Of a DNA stretch of 64,000 nucleotides, positions 25,833 through 35,681 are shown in pieces. The DNA comes from Deltaproteobacteria bacterium. GTDB taxonomy: Bacteria > Desulfobacterota_D > UBA1144 > Nemesobacterales > UBA2774. Made by a program: the position numbers and the translations under genes. The stretch is from assembly GCA_029262275.1 (NCBI GenBank), contig JAJCZS010000009.1, positions 68,284-132,283 of the forward strand. Reading direction: 5' to 3'. Within the stretch, counting starts at the first letter, position 1. Every line of letters starts with the position of its first letter. The notes under the pieces were generated by a model, which was given only the letters and a program-made list of their open reading frames with translations, was not told where the DNA came from and did no database searches.

Positions 25833-26966
25833 ATGAAGAAGGACACTTTACTAATTATTGACACCTCCGAGAACAATGCCGATCTGCTTTACAGGACTAA
25901 TTTTTTTGTTCCTGACCCTGTTCTATATATAGAGCATGCTGGGGAAAAGATACTTCTTCTAAGCGATCTTGAAATAGATAGGGGTAGGGAAGAGGCAACG
26001 GTGGATAGGATTTTGTCACTTTCGGATTACCATAAAAAGCTTGCCTCCAAGAAGCGTAAGCGTATTAGGTTTGTCGACATAGTGGATGAAGTACTAAAAG
26101 ACCTCAAGATTAAAAAAGCTCTTGTGCCCGGGATGTTTTCTGTTAAATATGCAGATGAGTTAAGAAAGCGTGGCTATACAATTAAAGTAAGCGAGGAGGA
26201 GCCATTTTTTGAAGAACGGCTCATCAAGACTCCAAAAGAAATTGGTTTTTTGAAGGATGCTTTAAGAAAAACAGCAAGAGCAATGGACTTGGCCGTTAGG
26301 ATGGTGGCTTCTTCAGAAATCAAAAGAAATAAACTTTATATGAATGGACAGGCTCTTACCTCAGAGAAGATTAAAGGTGAGATTAACTCAGAGCTCTCTA
26401 GGATGGGCTATCATGCATCACATACAATAGTTGCCTCTGGTGTCCATTCCTCTATGCCGCATCATAGTGGAGAGGGGCATATTTTTGCAGATAAGCCACT
26501 TATAATCGATATTTTCCCTAGGTCTCAGGACACCGGTTATTTTGGCGATATGACCAGAACGGTTATTAGAGGAGAGCCATCTGAGAAACTAGTAAAAATG
26601 TATAACACAGTGTTAAACGGTCAAAAACTTGGAATAAGTATGATAAAAGATGGAGTTAAGTCCAAGGATGTTCACACAGCTATCGTGGAGTATTTTAAAG
26701 AGTGCGGGTTTGAGACTGGAACTCTAAATGGTAAGCAACAGGGATTTATACATTCCACAGGTCACGGCCTTGGGCTTGAGATTCATGAGCCTCCAAGGAT
26801 CGGCATGGGAGATGAAATACTTAGGGAAGGAAATGTGGTTACTGTAGAGCCGGGACTATATTATGAGAAAATAGGCGGAATCAGAATAGAAGATGTGGTT
26901 GTGGTTGAAAAGAAAGGTTGCACTAATCTTACGAAGTATCCAAAACGTTTCAGAGTTAAAGTCTAA
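25833..26966 (+). CDS. M24-family aminopeptidase (Xaa-Pro peptidase-like)
   Basis: 377 residues, cytosolic. A creatinase-like N-terminal domain (about 1-130) is followed by a pita-bread catalytic domain. Visible metal ligands: an aspartate in IIDIFPRS and one in GYFGDMTRT, histidine in STGHGLGLEIHEPP, and glutamates in TVEPGLY and IRIEDVV. Preceding SHTIVASGVHSSMPHH matches the substrate-side loop. The ATG at 25833 is preferred to the in-frame TTG at 25803, which overlaps the -35 region of a good promoter. Likely removes N-terminal residues before proline. Confidence 0.87.
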   Translation: MKKDTLLIIDTSENNADLLYRTNFFVPDPVLYIEHAGEKILLLSDLEIDRGREEATVDRILSLSDYHKKLASKKRKRIRFVDIVDEVLKDLKIKKALVPGMFSVKYADELRKRGYTIKVSEEEPFFEERLIKTPKEIGFLKDALRKTARAMDLAVRMVASSEIKRNKLYMNGQALTSEKIKGEINSELSRMGYHASHTIVASGVHSSMPHHSGEGHIFADKPLIIDIFPRSQDTGYFGDMTRTVIRGEPSEKLVKMYNTVLNGQKLGISMIKDGVKSKDVHTAIVEYFKECGFETGTLNGKQQGFIHSTGHGLGLEIHEPPRIGMGDEILREGNVVTVEPGLYYEKIGGIRIEDVVVVEKKGCTNLTKYPKRFRVKV

Positions 26967-27022
26967 GCAAATTTAGTTCTTATAGATTAATTATCCTATC
27001 TGTTTTGTAATCAGGAGATAAT

Positions 27023-27793
27023 ATGAAGAAGAATTTTGATGATCTTGTGGAGCTTTCAAAACATTTGAGAAGCCCAGAGGGCTGTCCATGGGACAGAGAA
27101 CAGTCACTCGACACCGTAACACCATACATAATTGAAGAGGCATACGAGGTTGTTCAGGCAATTGAGCAAAAAGATAAAGATGACATAATTGAGGAACTTG
27201 GCGATCTTTTTTTTCAGGTCATATTCGCCTCTCAAATTGCCTCTGAGGATGGAGAGTTTGACATAGAGGATGTTGTGGACAGACTCCATCAAAAATTGGT
27301 TAGTAGGCATCCACATGTGTTTGGCGATGAAAAAGCAAAAGATGCCCAAGAGGCCATTAAAATTTGGCATAAACAGAAACTCAAAGAGAAGTCGAGGAAA
27401 AGAAGGTTGTTAGAGATCCCACGCACTATGCCTTCACTCCTTAGAGCACACAGGGTTTCTGAAAAAGCTTCGCAAGTCGGGTTCGACTGGAAGGGCCCAG
27501 AAGAAGTTATCCTAAAAGTTAAAGAGGAATTTGCAGAATTAGAGATTGAAATAAAAAATCATAATAAAGATGGAATTGAAACGGAATGGGGGGATCTTGT
27601 TTTCTCTATGGTTAATCTGGGTAGACATCTGAAACTTGATTCTGAGGGAACGGCGCATAAAGCAATAGACGGTTTTATAGTTAGATTCAGTAAAGTTGAG
27701 GATAAAGCCCAGGAAGAAGGAAAGGAGCTATCAGAGCTTACAATAGAAGAAATGGACCTCCTGTGGGAAGAGGTTAAAAGCGAAGAACCTTAA
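27023..27793 (+). CDS. mazG: Nucleoside triphosphate pyrophosphohydrolase
   Basis: Hydrolyses NTPs and dNTPs to monophosphates, house-cleaning or stringency-related. 256 residues with the two MazG repeats: the first carries LRSPEGCPWDREQ and the metal-binding EEAYEVVQAIEQ...EELGDLFFQV (E-x-x-E...E-x-x-D), the second ELEIEIKNH...EWGDLVFSMVNLGRH. AGGAGATA directly before the ATG. Convergent with apgM, six bases between stops. Confidence 0.95.
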   Translation: MKKNFDDLVELSKHLRSPEGCPWDREQSLDTVTPYIIEEAYEVVQAIEQKDKDDIIEELGDLFFQVIFASQIASEDGEFDIEDVVDRLHQKLVSRHPHVFGDEKAKDAQEAIKIWHKQKLKEKSRKRRLLEIPRTMPSLLRAHRVSEKASQVGFDWKGPEEVILKVKEEFAELEIEIKNHNKDGIETEWGDLVFSMVNLGRHLKLDSEGTAHKAIDGFIVRFSKVEDKAQEEGKELSELTIEEMDLLWEEVKSEEP

Positions 27794-27799
27794 CTTTTT

Positions 27800-29005
27800 T
27801 TAGTCCCCTATCAGCATACTTACAAGTTTGTACCCTTCCGGAACATATATATCGGATTCACTAGCAGATCTTTCTGTGTAAACAAAGGAATCGTTTTTCA
27901 CACTTTCATCAGCCGAGTTGTATATCGCAAACGGTACAGGCTCGTTTATATGAGTTCTAATATCAATTGGGGTTGGATGATCAGACATGACTAAAATTTT
28001 ATAGTCTCCAAATCTTTTAATGCCATCTAATACTCTGCCCACAACCCTGCCATCAAAATCCTCAATCGCTTGGATTTTTAGCTTGGCATCTCCCATGTGT
28101 CCCGTTTCATCGGTAGATTCTATATGAATCATAGTTAGGTCGAGTTCTTCAAGAGAGTCTAGAGCATAGTCAACTTTTCCTTCGTAATTTGTATCCAGGT
28201 AACCAGTTGCACCAGGAACATCTATCACGTCGAGACCAGCATATTTACCAATACCCTTAACCAAATCTACTGCTGATATCACTGATCCTGTTAGACCGTA
28301 TAGTTCTTTGAAAGTAGGCATCGTTGGTGCTACACCCTGACCCCATAGCCATATGCTTGTAGCCGGGTTTTTCCCCTCTTCTACTCTCTTTCTATTTACA
28401 GGGTGATCTTTTAGTATCTCTCTCGATTTCTCAATTATTTCATTTAATTTTTGCGAGCCTTCACCACTTGGAAAATGGGACTCTATATTTTTGCCGGATA
28501 TATCATGAGGGGGCGTTGTCTCTATCTCTTTATTTCCATCTGACCAAACGAGAAGGTGCCTGTAACTTACTCCAGGATGGAGTTTTAAATTATCTTCCTC
28601 TAATTCACTTTTAAGATCTAGTATGAGTTCTTTTGCTTCCTCAGTAGATATATGGCCTGCGCTGTAATCCTCCATTATGGTGCTTCCATTCTCTTGGGCC
28701 AATGTAACTAAATTACATCTCAAAGTAACATCAGTTGTACCAAGTTCGACACCCATGCTAGCTGCCTCTAATGGGGATCTGCCGGTGTAGTAAATCATTG
28801 GATCATATCCAAGAACAGTCAAATTGCCTACGTCACTTCCCGGAGGAAGTGGGTCGGGAATGGTTTTTACCATACCAAATTTGGAGGCGCACTTGGCGAT
28901 TTTATCCAAATTTGGGGTGTTGGCTACCTCAAGCGGTGTTTTACCACCAAGCTCAGGTAGTAAATGATCTGGCATTCCATCGCCTTGTAGGATTACGTAC
29001 TTCAT
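27800..29005 (-). CDS. apgM: Cofactor-independent phosphoglycerate mutase, archaeal type
   Basis: Interconverts 3- and 2-phosphoglycerate with two metal ions. 401 residues, matching the ApgM branch of the alkaline-phosphatase superfamily rather than bacterial GpmI (about 510). Motifs: ILQGDGMPD at the N-terminus, PDPLPPGSDVGNLTVLGYDP with the phosphorylated serine region, TGRSPLEAASMG, TDETGHMGDAKLKIQAIEDFD, and VMSDHPTPIDIRTH. Last gene of the minus-strand aroA-to-apgM run, 46 bases after lipA. Confidence 0.94.
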   Translation of the reverse strand: MKYVILQGDGMPDHLLPELGGKTPLEVANTPNLDKIAKCASKFGMVKTIPDPLPPGSDVGNLTVLGYDPMIYYTGRSPLEAASMGVELGTTDVTLRCNLVTLAQENGSTIMEDYSAGHISTEEAKELILDLKSELEEDNLKLHPGVSYRHLLVWSDGNKEIETTPPHDISGKNIESHFPSGEGSQKLNEIIEKSREILKDHPVNRKRVEEGKNPATSIWLWGQGVAPTMPTFKELYGLTGSVISAVDLVKGIGKYAGLDVIDVPGATGYLDTNYEGKVDYALDSLEELDLTMIHIESTDETGHMGDAKLKIQAIEDFDGRVVGRVLDGIKRFGDYKILVMSDHPTPIDIRTHINEPVPFAIYNSADESVKNDSFVYTERSASESDIYVPEGYKLVSMLIGD

Positions 29006-29051
29006 AGAGCAAGATGTTAAATGCTTTTAGAAAATTATCAAGGTGTTTATT

Positions 29052-30035
29052 TTAGTAAACAGAGGAATTTTGGCTTAACTGTAAATCTGGGTTTAAAGAG
29101 TCGTTTTCATTAAGCTTAATGACCTGTTTTTCGGCGTGGTAAGAGCTTCTGACAAGCGGTCCAGCCTCAACATGTGGGATGCCTATAATATTCTCACCAT
29201 AAGCTTTGAGAGAATCAAACTCAAGGGGGTGATAAAATTTAGACACTGGCAAATGGTCAATTGTGGGCTGCAGATACTGCCCAATGGTAACAATGTCACA
29301 GCCTACGTCTTTTAAATCTGTGAGTGTTTCAATTACCTCTTCTATTTCCTCACCAAGCCCAACCATGATGCCTGACTTTGTGAGCATGGTGTCGTTACCT
29401 TTCTTTTTGCTCTCAGAGAGGACCTTTAGGGACCAGGCATAGTTTGCTTGTGGTCTAACAGATCTTTTCTTACCGCTTTGAGTTTCTTGCTGCAGCCTAT
29501 AGAGTCTAGGCACAGTCTCTATGTTGTGGTTAAGCACATCGGGGGCTGCTTTCAAAATCTCATTTAGAGCTTGAGAGTCACCTTTGAAGTCAGGTATTAA
29601 AACTTCAATTTTTACCTCTGGGTTATATTGCCTAACTGTTTTTATAGTGTCTGCAAATATGCATGCACTATCAAAGTTTTTATCATCTCTATTTACTGAT
29701 GTGATAACTACATGAGTTATATTGGCGTTGTTTTGGGTTAGGCTATGTATAGCCTGGGCCACTCTCTTAGGCTCTTCCCAGTCAAGCTCTCCGCCAGCTC
29801 CGGTTTTTACATGACAAAAACCACAGCTCCTTGTGCATGTGTCTCCCAGGATCATAAATGTGAGAGTTCCAGCACTCCAGCACTCGCCAATATTTGGACA
29901 ACGAGCTTCCTGGCAAACGGTGTGGAGGTTGAGTTCTTTGGTCAGGTTTTTAAGAAGTGTGTAATTATCACCTGAAGGAATCTTAGCTTTGATCCAGCTT
30001 GGTTTCCTTATATTAGGTTTTCCTGAATTTCCCAT
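29052..30035 (-). CDS. lipA: Lipoyl synthase
   Basis: Radical-SAM enzyme that inserts two sulfurs into octanoyl groups on lipoyl domains. 327 residues. Both clusters are visible: the auxiliary CQEARCPNIGEC (C-x4-C-x5-C) and the SAM-cluster CTRSCGFC (C-x3-C-x2-C); a C-terminal RSSYHAEK carries the conserved R-S-S-Y auxiliary serine ligand. The tail after RSSYHAE is about 25 residues of low complexity. Confidence 0.96.
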   Translation of the reverse strand: MGNSGKPNIRKPSWIKAKIPSGDNYTLLKNLTKELNLHTVCQEARCPNIGECWSAGTLTFMILGDTCTRSCGFCHVKTGAGGELDWEEPKRVAQAIHSLTQNNANITHVVITSVNRDDKNFDSACIFADTIKTVRQYNPEVKIEVLIPDFKGDSQALNEILKAAPDVLNHNIETVPRLYRLQQETQSGKKRSVRPQANYAWSLKVLSESKKKGNDTMLTKSGIMVGLGEEIEEVIETLTDLKDVGCDIVTIGQYLQPTIDHLPVSKFYHPLEFDSLKAYGENIIGIPHVEAGPLVRSSYHAEKQVIKLNENDSLNPDLQLSQNSSVY

Positions 30036-30061
30036 AATAGTACTTTAATTATCAACCCTTA

Positions 30062-30439
30062 TTACGATGGAGGTGTGAAAGGACTTGATCCGCTCTCATC
30101 ACTAGGGGGAGCGCTTGCTACATCACCGCCGCCGCTTTGAGGACTATTTGACTGCTCTGCTAATTGAGCTTCAAGTTCTTTTATCCTTCTGCTCTTTTGT
30201 CTGGAATCTGAGCCTGCAGATATAGATTGTAGTGCACCAAAAATGAGCGCTACAACTACACCCAAGACAAAGGCTGATAAGATGAGCACAATGTTTTTAG
30301 TTATATACGGTCCAACCATGTACTGATTTAAATCCATCTGTAGCTGAAAACTGTGTGTGAATACTTCAAGGTTTTGTGTGTAGATGATGGCGAAGAAAAC
30401 AATTATTAAAACTATTATTATTAATCTTATGAATCTCAT
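30062..30439 (-). CDS. LapA-family (DUF1049) inner-membrane protein
   Basis: 125 residues. Two transmembrane helices (about 5-23 and 47-70) separated by a short external segment with YTQNLEVFTHSFQLQM, the usual LapA layout; LapA acts in envelope/LPS assembly with LapB in E. coli. The C-terminus is a polar tail rich in S, G and P. It lies in the rpsA-sppA-HIT run, 10 bases after the HIT gene. Confidence 0.78.
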   Translation of the reverse strand: MRFIRLIIIVLIIVFFAIIYTQNLEVFTHSFQLQMDLNQYMVGPYITKNIVLILSAFVLGVVVALIFGALQSISAGSDSRQKSRRIKELEAQLAEQSNSPQSGGGDVASAPPSDESGSSPFTPPS

Positions 30440-30449
30440 TGCTCACCTC

Positions 30450-30935
30450 TCAATTGTTTTTTATTTGCTCACTTAAGGTCTTATATGTGTCTTCAAGATA
30501 CTCAGGCATAACTTTTGTATCTGCGATCAAAGGCATAAAATTTGTATCCCCGTTCCACCTGGGAACTATGTGGAAATGCAAATGATCGTCAATGCCAGCT
30601 CCCCCTGCAGTGCCCAAATTCATGCCAACGTTAAAACCGTCAGGGTTCATTACGCCTAAAATTTCAATACATTTTGTAGTTAAATTCATTAGTTCAAGTC
30701 TTTCGCTATCATCAAGTTCGGACATATTGTTAGTATGTTTATAGGGGACAGCCATTAAATGCCCATTTGAATACGGATAACGATTCATAATTATAAAACC
30801 ACTCTCACCTTTATATAGTATAAGATTTTCTTTATCTTTTCCTTCTTTTGGTTTGTCACAAAAAATACATCCTTCATTTTTTTCCCCGGTTATGTATTCA
30901 ATTCTCCAAGGAGCCCAAAGCGTTTTCATATTCAA
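30450..30935 (-). CDS. HIT-family nucleotide hydrolase/phosphorylase
   Basis: 161 residues. The histidine triad HLHFHIVPRW is complete, and the N-terminal LWAPWRIEYI and GCIFC pair (with a second cysteine usually replaced) match the FHIT/Ap4A-phosphorylase-like bacterial group. Likely acts on dinucleoside polyphosphates or AMP-linked substrates. Overlaps the sppA stop by four bases (ATGA), so translation is coupled. Confidence 0.9.
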   Translation of the reverse strand: MNMKTLWAPWRIEYITGEKNEGCIFCDKPKEGKDKENLILYKGESGFIIMNRYPYSNGHLMAVPYKHTNNMSELDDSERLELMNLTTKCIEILGVMNPDGFNVGMNLGTAGGAGIDDHLHFHIVPRWNGDTNFMPLIADTKVMPEYLEDTYKTLSEQIKNN

Positions 30936-31810
30936 TTAATTATATCGACAAGATAGAAAAGTCCAAAACGTGTTTTTGTTGGAACACTTGTCAAAATGCT
31001 AGTATCAATTTTTGAATTAAGAAGCTCGTAGATTTTAGATCTTTGTTTAGGGAAATTCTCTACAGAAGGTTCCCCCTCAATACCGCCCAAGTCTCCAGCC
31101 ATAGCAATCGCGTCGTTTATTGTTCCAAGCTCGTCTATCAACTTGAGATTTAGTGCTTGCTCGCCGGTATAGATCTTCCCATCAGAAACATTGTCTATCT
31201 CTTTAGTGTCCAAGTCTCTGGAGCTGGCTACAGCTGATTTGAATTGTGCGTAAACGTTATCTATTAGTTCCTGGATATATGCCTTGTCAGACGGGGTCAT
31301 CTCTCTAAATGAAGATCCAACATCTTTATATTTGCCGCTTTTAATTACTTCTACGTCAATCTTTGCCCAGTCTAGAAGTTTTTCGTAGCTGGCAAACTGA
31401 GCGATTACTCCGATGCTTCCTGTAATAGCTCCAGGGTTGGCGAATATTTTCTCTGCAGCGCATGCTATGTAGTAACCTCCAGAAGCCCCTACGCCGCCTA
31501 TGCTTGCAACTACTGGCATATCCTTGCCTAGCTCCTTGAGTTCGCTATAGATCTCTTGTGAAGGCCCTACAGCACCTCCAGGAGAATCTATCCTGACCAC
31601 AATAGCTTTAAAATCACTGTTTTTGGAAATAGTATCTAGACTTTCAAGGTATATTTGGGAATCTAGAATTACATCGTGAACTCGGAGAACTGCGACTTTA
31701 TCACCTGAAGAAAAACTGTCGCCATAGAATAAAAGTGCAGTTCCTATTCCTGCAAGAAATATGAAAAAGAAGAGAAAAAGTATGACTATTGTAAGGAAGA
31801 ACCCCCTCAC
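30932..31810 (-). CDS. sppA: Signal peptide peptidase, SppA36-type
   Basis: Inner-membrane serine protease with a Ser/Lys dyad that degrades released signal peptides. 292 residues: one N-terminal helix (about 5-29), then the ClpP-like fold with RIDSPGGAVGPS (73-84), nucleophile S110 in GASGGYY, and K162 in SGKYKDVG; the 52-residue spacing matches Bacillus SppA. Start is GTG at 31810, two bases after the rpsA stop. Confidence 0.95.
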   Translation of the reverse strand: MRGFFLTIVILFLFFFIFLAGIGTALLFYGDSFSSGDKVAVLRVHDVILDSQIYLESLDTISKNSDFKAIVVRIDSPGGAVGPSQEIYSELKELGKDMPVVASIGGVGASGGYYIACAAEKIFANPGAITGSIGVIAQFASYEKLLDWAKIDVEVIKSGKYKDVGSSFREMTPSDKAYIQELIDNVYAQFKSAVASSRDLDTKEIDNVSDGKIYTGEQALNLKLIDELGTINDAIAMAGDLGGIEGEPSVENFPKQRSKIYELLNSKIDTSILTSVPTKTRFGLFYLVDIIN

Positions 31811-31812
31811 TT

Positions 31813-33498
31813 CTAGACTACCTCGTCATTATTAATTGAATTTAGCTTTTCGCCAAGAAGATCGCCAAGTGTAGCGTTAGGCTCAGCTTGAGAAGAATTA
31901 AAGTTAGACACCCTTTCTTTCTCAAGCTTCTGGGTTAATCTTTTAACGCTTAAATTCACTTGTTTATTTCTTCTATCAAAACCTACAACCTGAGCTGTTA
32001 ATTCGTCACCCACATTGATTTTCTTGATTGCATCGGAATCGTCTTTATCGTGACCCAGCTCATTTGCTCTTATGTAACCTTCAATGTTATCTCCAACATC
32101 TATTACAACGCCTCTATCCTTAACCTCTTTAACTTTACCAGTAACTGTAGACTTGCCTTGTTTGAATTTTTGTTGAGCATCTTCCCAAGGGTCGCCTGTT
32201 AGCTGCTTAACCCCAAGGCCAACTCTCTCATTTTTTTCGTCAACATTTAATATAACAACATCTATTTCATCACCTTTATTATAAGCTTCTTCAGGATTAA
32301 CCCTTCCAGCCCATGAGATGTTGTCCGGTCTTACAAGACCAACTATATTCTCAGCTACTTCTACAAAGATTCCTCTATCAGTAACATTTCTTATTTTTCC
32401 TTTCATGACTGATTTGGCAGGGTTTTCCTTTTTGAAGATCTGCCAAGGACTTGGCTCAATTTGTTTTAAGCTTAGAGATATGCGTCTATTCTCCTGATTA
32501 ACATCTAGAATAATAGCCTCAACTATGCTGCCTGTATCCACGATCTCTTTAGGATGTTTAAATCTTTTTGTCCAGGTCATCTCTGATACATGTATTAGTC
32601 CTTCAATGCCTGGTTCAAGCTCGACGAAAACTCCAAAGTCCATAAGCGATGCTGCTTTACCTTTAATCTGTGTTCCAGCTTGGTACTTTTCGTTTACAGA
32701 ATCCCAAGGATCAGGAGTAACTGCCTTTAGACTTAGAGTAACTTTTTCCTCACCCTGAATATTCAATATTTTTGTTGTTAATTCTTGGTCCTGAGATAAA
32801 ACATTACTTGGATGGTTTATTCTTCCCCAGGAAATCTCACCAATTGGGATAAATCCTTCTAGCCCTCCCAAATCTATAAAGGCGCCCTGATTTATCATAT
32901 TTACTACTTTCCCCTGAATTTCCATTCCCTCTTCAAGTTTAGAAAGAGTTTCCTTCTTCATGCTCTCTCTTTGTTCTTCTAAAAACACTCTTCTTGAAAC
33001 TACTATGTCTTTATTTGTTAACTTTATGATTCGAACCTGTATAGTTTCGCCCACAAACTTGTCGAGATCGCTTTGAGGTCTGATATCAAGCTGGGAAGCA
33101 GGTAGAAAAGCCCTTATTTCGGTTGTATCTCCAATGTCTGTTATAAAACCGCCTTTCACTTTTTGAAGTATTTTAGATTCTATGAGCTCACCGCTATCGA
33201 ATCTTTCCTGCATTACTTTATTCTCTTTAATTAACCCGGCTTTTCTCTTTGAAAGTCTGGGCAGCCCGTGATCATAATTCTCAAGCATTACCTCTACTTC
33301 GTCGCCGACCTCTACTTCGAGCTCTCCACTTTTTCCGTAGAACTCTGCAGTTGGAGCTACTCCTTCAGATTTTGTGCCAAAATCAATAAAAACATCATCT
33401 TTATCCACTCGGACCACTATCCCAGTGAACAATTTCCCCTTATCTGGGGCGTTCATACTTTCGTCAACTAGCTCTGCAAAATTTTTATCTTCTTCCAT
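31813..33498 (-). CDS. rpsA: 30S ribosomal protein S1
   Basis: mRNA-binding ribosomal protein, 561 residues. Six S1/OB repeats of about 85 residues are visible, each with a G-x-[VI]-x[4-6]-[GV][AV]F[VI] strand and an [VI]SL[KR] ending (for example GAFIDLGGLEGFIP, GVFVELEPGIEGLIH). I chose ATG 33498 (MEEDKNFAELVDE) over the in-frame TTG at 33531, because an AAGGCAGG site lies just upstream of the ATG. Sits between cmk and sppA, a widespread order. Confidence 0.97.
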   Translation of the reverse strand: MEEDKNFAELVDESMNAPDKGKLFTGIVVRVDKDDVFIDFGTKSEGVAPTAEFYGKSGELEVEVGDEVEVMLENYDHGLPRLSKRKAGLIKENKVMQERFDSGELIESKILQKVKGGFITDIGDTTEIRAFLPASQLDIRPQSDLDKFVGETIQVRIIKLTNKDIVVSRRVFLEEQRESMKKETLSKLEEGMEIQGKVVNMINQGAFIDLGGLEGFIPIGEISWGRINHPSNVLSQDQELTTKILNIQGEEKVTLSLKAVTPDPWDSVNEKYQAGTQIKGKAASLMDFGVFVELEPGIEGLIHVSEMTWTKRFKHPKEIVDTGSIVEAIILDVNQENRRISLSLKQIEPSPWQIFKKENPAKSVMKGKIRNVTDRGIFVEVAENIVGLVRPDNISWAGRVNPEEAYNKGDEIDVVILNVDEKNERVGLGVKQLTGDPWEDAQQKFKQGKSTVTGKVKEVKDRGVVIDVGDNIEGYIRANELGHDKDDSDAIKKINVGDELTAQVVGFDRRNKQVNLSVKRLTQKLEKERVSNFNSSQAEPNATLGDLLGEKLNSINNDEVV

Positions 33499-33584
33499 AG
33501 ACCTGCCTTCTCTTAAATTAGATGTAATCAAATTTACCGTTCGATTTCCGCTGTTAGAATTAGAATTAGATACCGTAGGATTAA

Positions 33585-34253
33585 TTACTCACCTTTCATT
33601 TCCGTAATAATTCTGTTTATAACTTCGTCGGTATTAAGATTTGTAGTATCTATTATTACTGCATTCGGAGCCGGATGCAAGGGAGATTCTGAGCGCTCCA
33701 TGTCCTGTTTATCCCTTGATTCTATATCCTTTATTAACTTATTCATGTCTAATTCAATACCAGCTTCTAGTAGTTGTTTTCTTCTTCTGATTGCTCTCTC
33801 GTCGAGGCTTGCTTCTAAATAAAACTTAAAATTGGCCTCGGGAAAAACATATGTTCCCATGTCTCTTCCCTCAACCACAATATTGCCTGCTAAACCTATT
33901 CGTCTCTGTATCTCAACAAGTTTTTCTCTTACTATGCTTTTGGTTGCAACATCCGATGAGATCTTGGAAATCTCAGGGCTTCTAATCTCGTTTGTGATAT
34001 CTTCACCGTTTAGTCTAATACTAAGCACATTATTATCTTTAACAAACTCAATGTCCGTGTTGCTTAATAAAGATAGAAGCTCGTCATCATTATCTAGGCT
34101 TAAAGAATGTTTTTTTACTTCAAGAGCTATAGCTCTATACATGGCTCCAGTATCTAGATACATAAGAGCTAGATTTTTTGCAACAGATTTTGCAACAGTA
34201 CTTTTTCCGACTCCAGAGGGGCCATCTATTGTTATTATTCGACCTTTTTCCAT
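33585..34253 (-). CDS. cmk: Cytidylate kinase
   Basis: Phosphorylates CMP and dCMP. 222 residues. P-loop GPSGVGKST at 10-18, TGAMYRA for the NMP-binding start, and GRDMGTYVFPEANFKFYL (normally GRD-GTVVFP). The C-terminal segment DSLD-type motif reads ESRDKQDMERSESPLHPAPNAV. Operon partner of aroA and rpsA. Confidence 0.97.
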   Translation of the reverse strand: MEKGRIITIDGPSGVGKSTVAKSVAKNLALMYLDTGAMYRAIALEVKKHSLSLDNDDELLSLLSNTDIEFVKDNNVLSIRLNGEDITNEIRSPEISKISSDVATKSIVREKLVEIQRRIGLAGNIVVEGRDMGTYVFPEANFKFYLEASLDERAIRRRKQLLEAGIELDMNKLIKDIESRDKQDMERSESPLHPAPNAVIIDTTNLNTDEVINRIITEMKGE

Positions 34254-34290
34254 TTTAGATTCTTGGGTTTTTAATACTAGGATAATTCAT

Positions 34291-35580
34291 TTATTGACGG
34301 AGTTCATCTATTACTTCAAAAAAGCCTGGATAAGACACAGAAACACAATCTGCATCCTCGATCTCAGTCTCTCCATTTGCCCTGGTTGCCGCCACTGCAA
34401 TTGACATGGCTATTCGATGATCACCCCAGCTAGAGCATTTAGCCCCAGTTAAAGATTCAGACCCTCTTATTAGCATCCCATCTTCAAATTCCTCAACGTG
34501 TACGCCCAATTTGCCCAGCTCAGATGCCATAGCAGAGATTCTGTCAGTTTCTTTTACTCTAAGCTCCCCGGCATCCTTTATTATTGTTTCCCCTTGTGCA
34601 AAAGACGCTGCTACGGCTGCAAGCGGTAGTTCATCAATTGCTTTTGGTATTAGTGCTCCGCTAATCTCTGTAGCATGTAGATTGCTTGAGCGCGCTACTA
34701 TATCTCCTATTGGTTCTCCGTTTACATCTCTTTCATTTATGATGCTAATATCGCCGTCCATACTTTTTAGGATATCAATTATTCCCGTTCTAAGTGGGTT
34801 AATGCCCACATTTTTTATTAGAATTTCTGAATTGGGAGTTATCAATGCTGCAACAATAAAAAAAGCTGCCGAGGACAAATCGGCTGGGACAATAATCTCC
34901 CCGTGTTCTATTAGATCAACTTTATGAATTTTTATAGTATTGCCACTTTTTTCTATTGGTACTCCAAGATAGCTGAGCATACGCTCGGTATGGTCTCTTG
35001 AGGCTTCAGGCTCAATTACTTCTGTCTCGCCCTGGGCATACATACCCGCAAGAAGGATTGCTGATTTTACCTGTGCGCTTGCAACTGGGAGTTTGTAACT
35101 TATCCCACGAAGCTCTGCTCCAGTTATTGTCAGAGGGAGTTTGTTTCCATCTTCTTCTCCCGCAATTTGTGCACCCATTTGAGAAAGTGGACCTACTACC
35201 CTTTTCATCGGTCTTTCCTGGAGATACTTGTCCCCAGTAAGTTTTGACATAAATTTCTGAGCGCTTAGAAGTCCAGTTAGTAATCTAGTAGTTGTACCTG
35301 AATTGCCACAATCTATAATTTTTTGAGACTCTCTAAGACCATGGATACCATTTCCGGAGACTTTGACATGGGTTCCGTTAATATCTATTGGAATGCCCAA
35401 TGACCTCATAGCGTTTGCGGTAGAGAGCGTATCGTCAGAAATTAGAAAATCTTTAACTATAGATGTTCCATTTGCCAAAGAGCCAAGAATCAATGCTCTG
35501 TGTGAGATAGATTTATCACCTGGAGGTATAATTTCTCCTCTAAGTGGTGATGAGCTGCCTTTTATTATTTTTTTAGCCAT
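34291..35580 (-). CDS. aroA: 3-phosphoshikimate 1-carboxyvinyltransferase (EPSP synthase)
   Basis: Sixth step of the shikimate pathway. 429 residues. Motifs: PPGDKSISHRALILGSLA near the N-terminus, IDCGNSGTTTRLL, LPVASAQVKSAILLAG, RDHTERML, and KETDRISAMASEL followed by DHRIAMS. Members with SAQVKSA and an intact GNSGTT loop belong to the standard family; glyphosate sensitivity class is not assigned. First gene of the long minus-strand run; no terminator is seen between it and cmk. Confidence 0.97.
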   Translation of the reverse strand: MAKKIIKGSSSPLRGEIIPPGDKSISHRALILGSLANGTSIVKDFLISDDTLSTANAMRSLGIPIDINGTHVKVSGNGIHGLRESQKIIDCGNSGTTTRLLTGLLSAQKFMSKLTGDKYLQERPMKRVVGPLSQMGAQIAGEEDGNKLPLTITGAELRGISYKLPVASAQVKSAILLAGMYAQGETEVIEPEASRDHTERMLSYLGVPIEKSGNTIKIHKVDLIEHGEIIVPADLSSAAFFIVAALITPNSEILIKNVGINPLRTGIIDILKSMDGDISIINERDVNGEPIGDIVARSSNLHATEISGALIPKAIDELPLAAVAASFAQGETIIKDAGELRVKETDRISAMASELGKLGVHVEEFEDGMLIRGSESLTGAKCSSWGDHRIAMSIAVAATRANGETEIEDADCVSVSYPGFFEVIDELRQ

Positions 35581-35681
35581 GTTTTAGTATGTTAATTTTG
35601 ATACTATAGTTTTGAGACTATTTTGCCTGATATTTGTCGTAGTTAAAATTTTGTTAGATATACTGAACAAGGAAAATTCTT

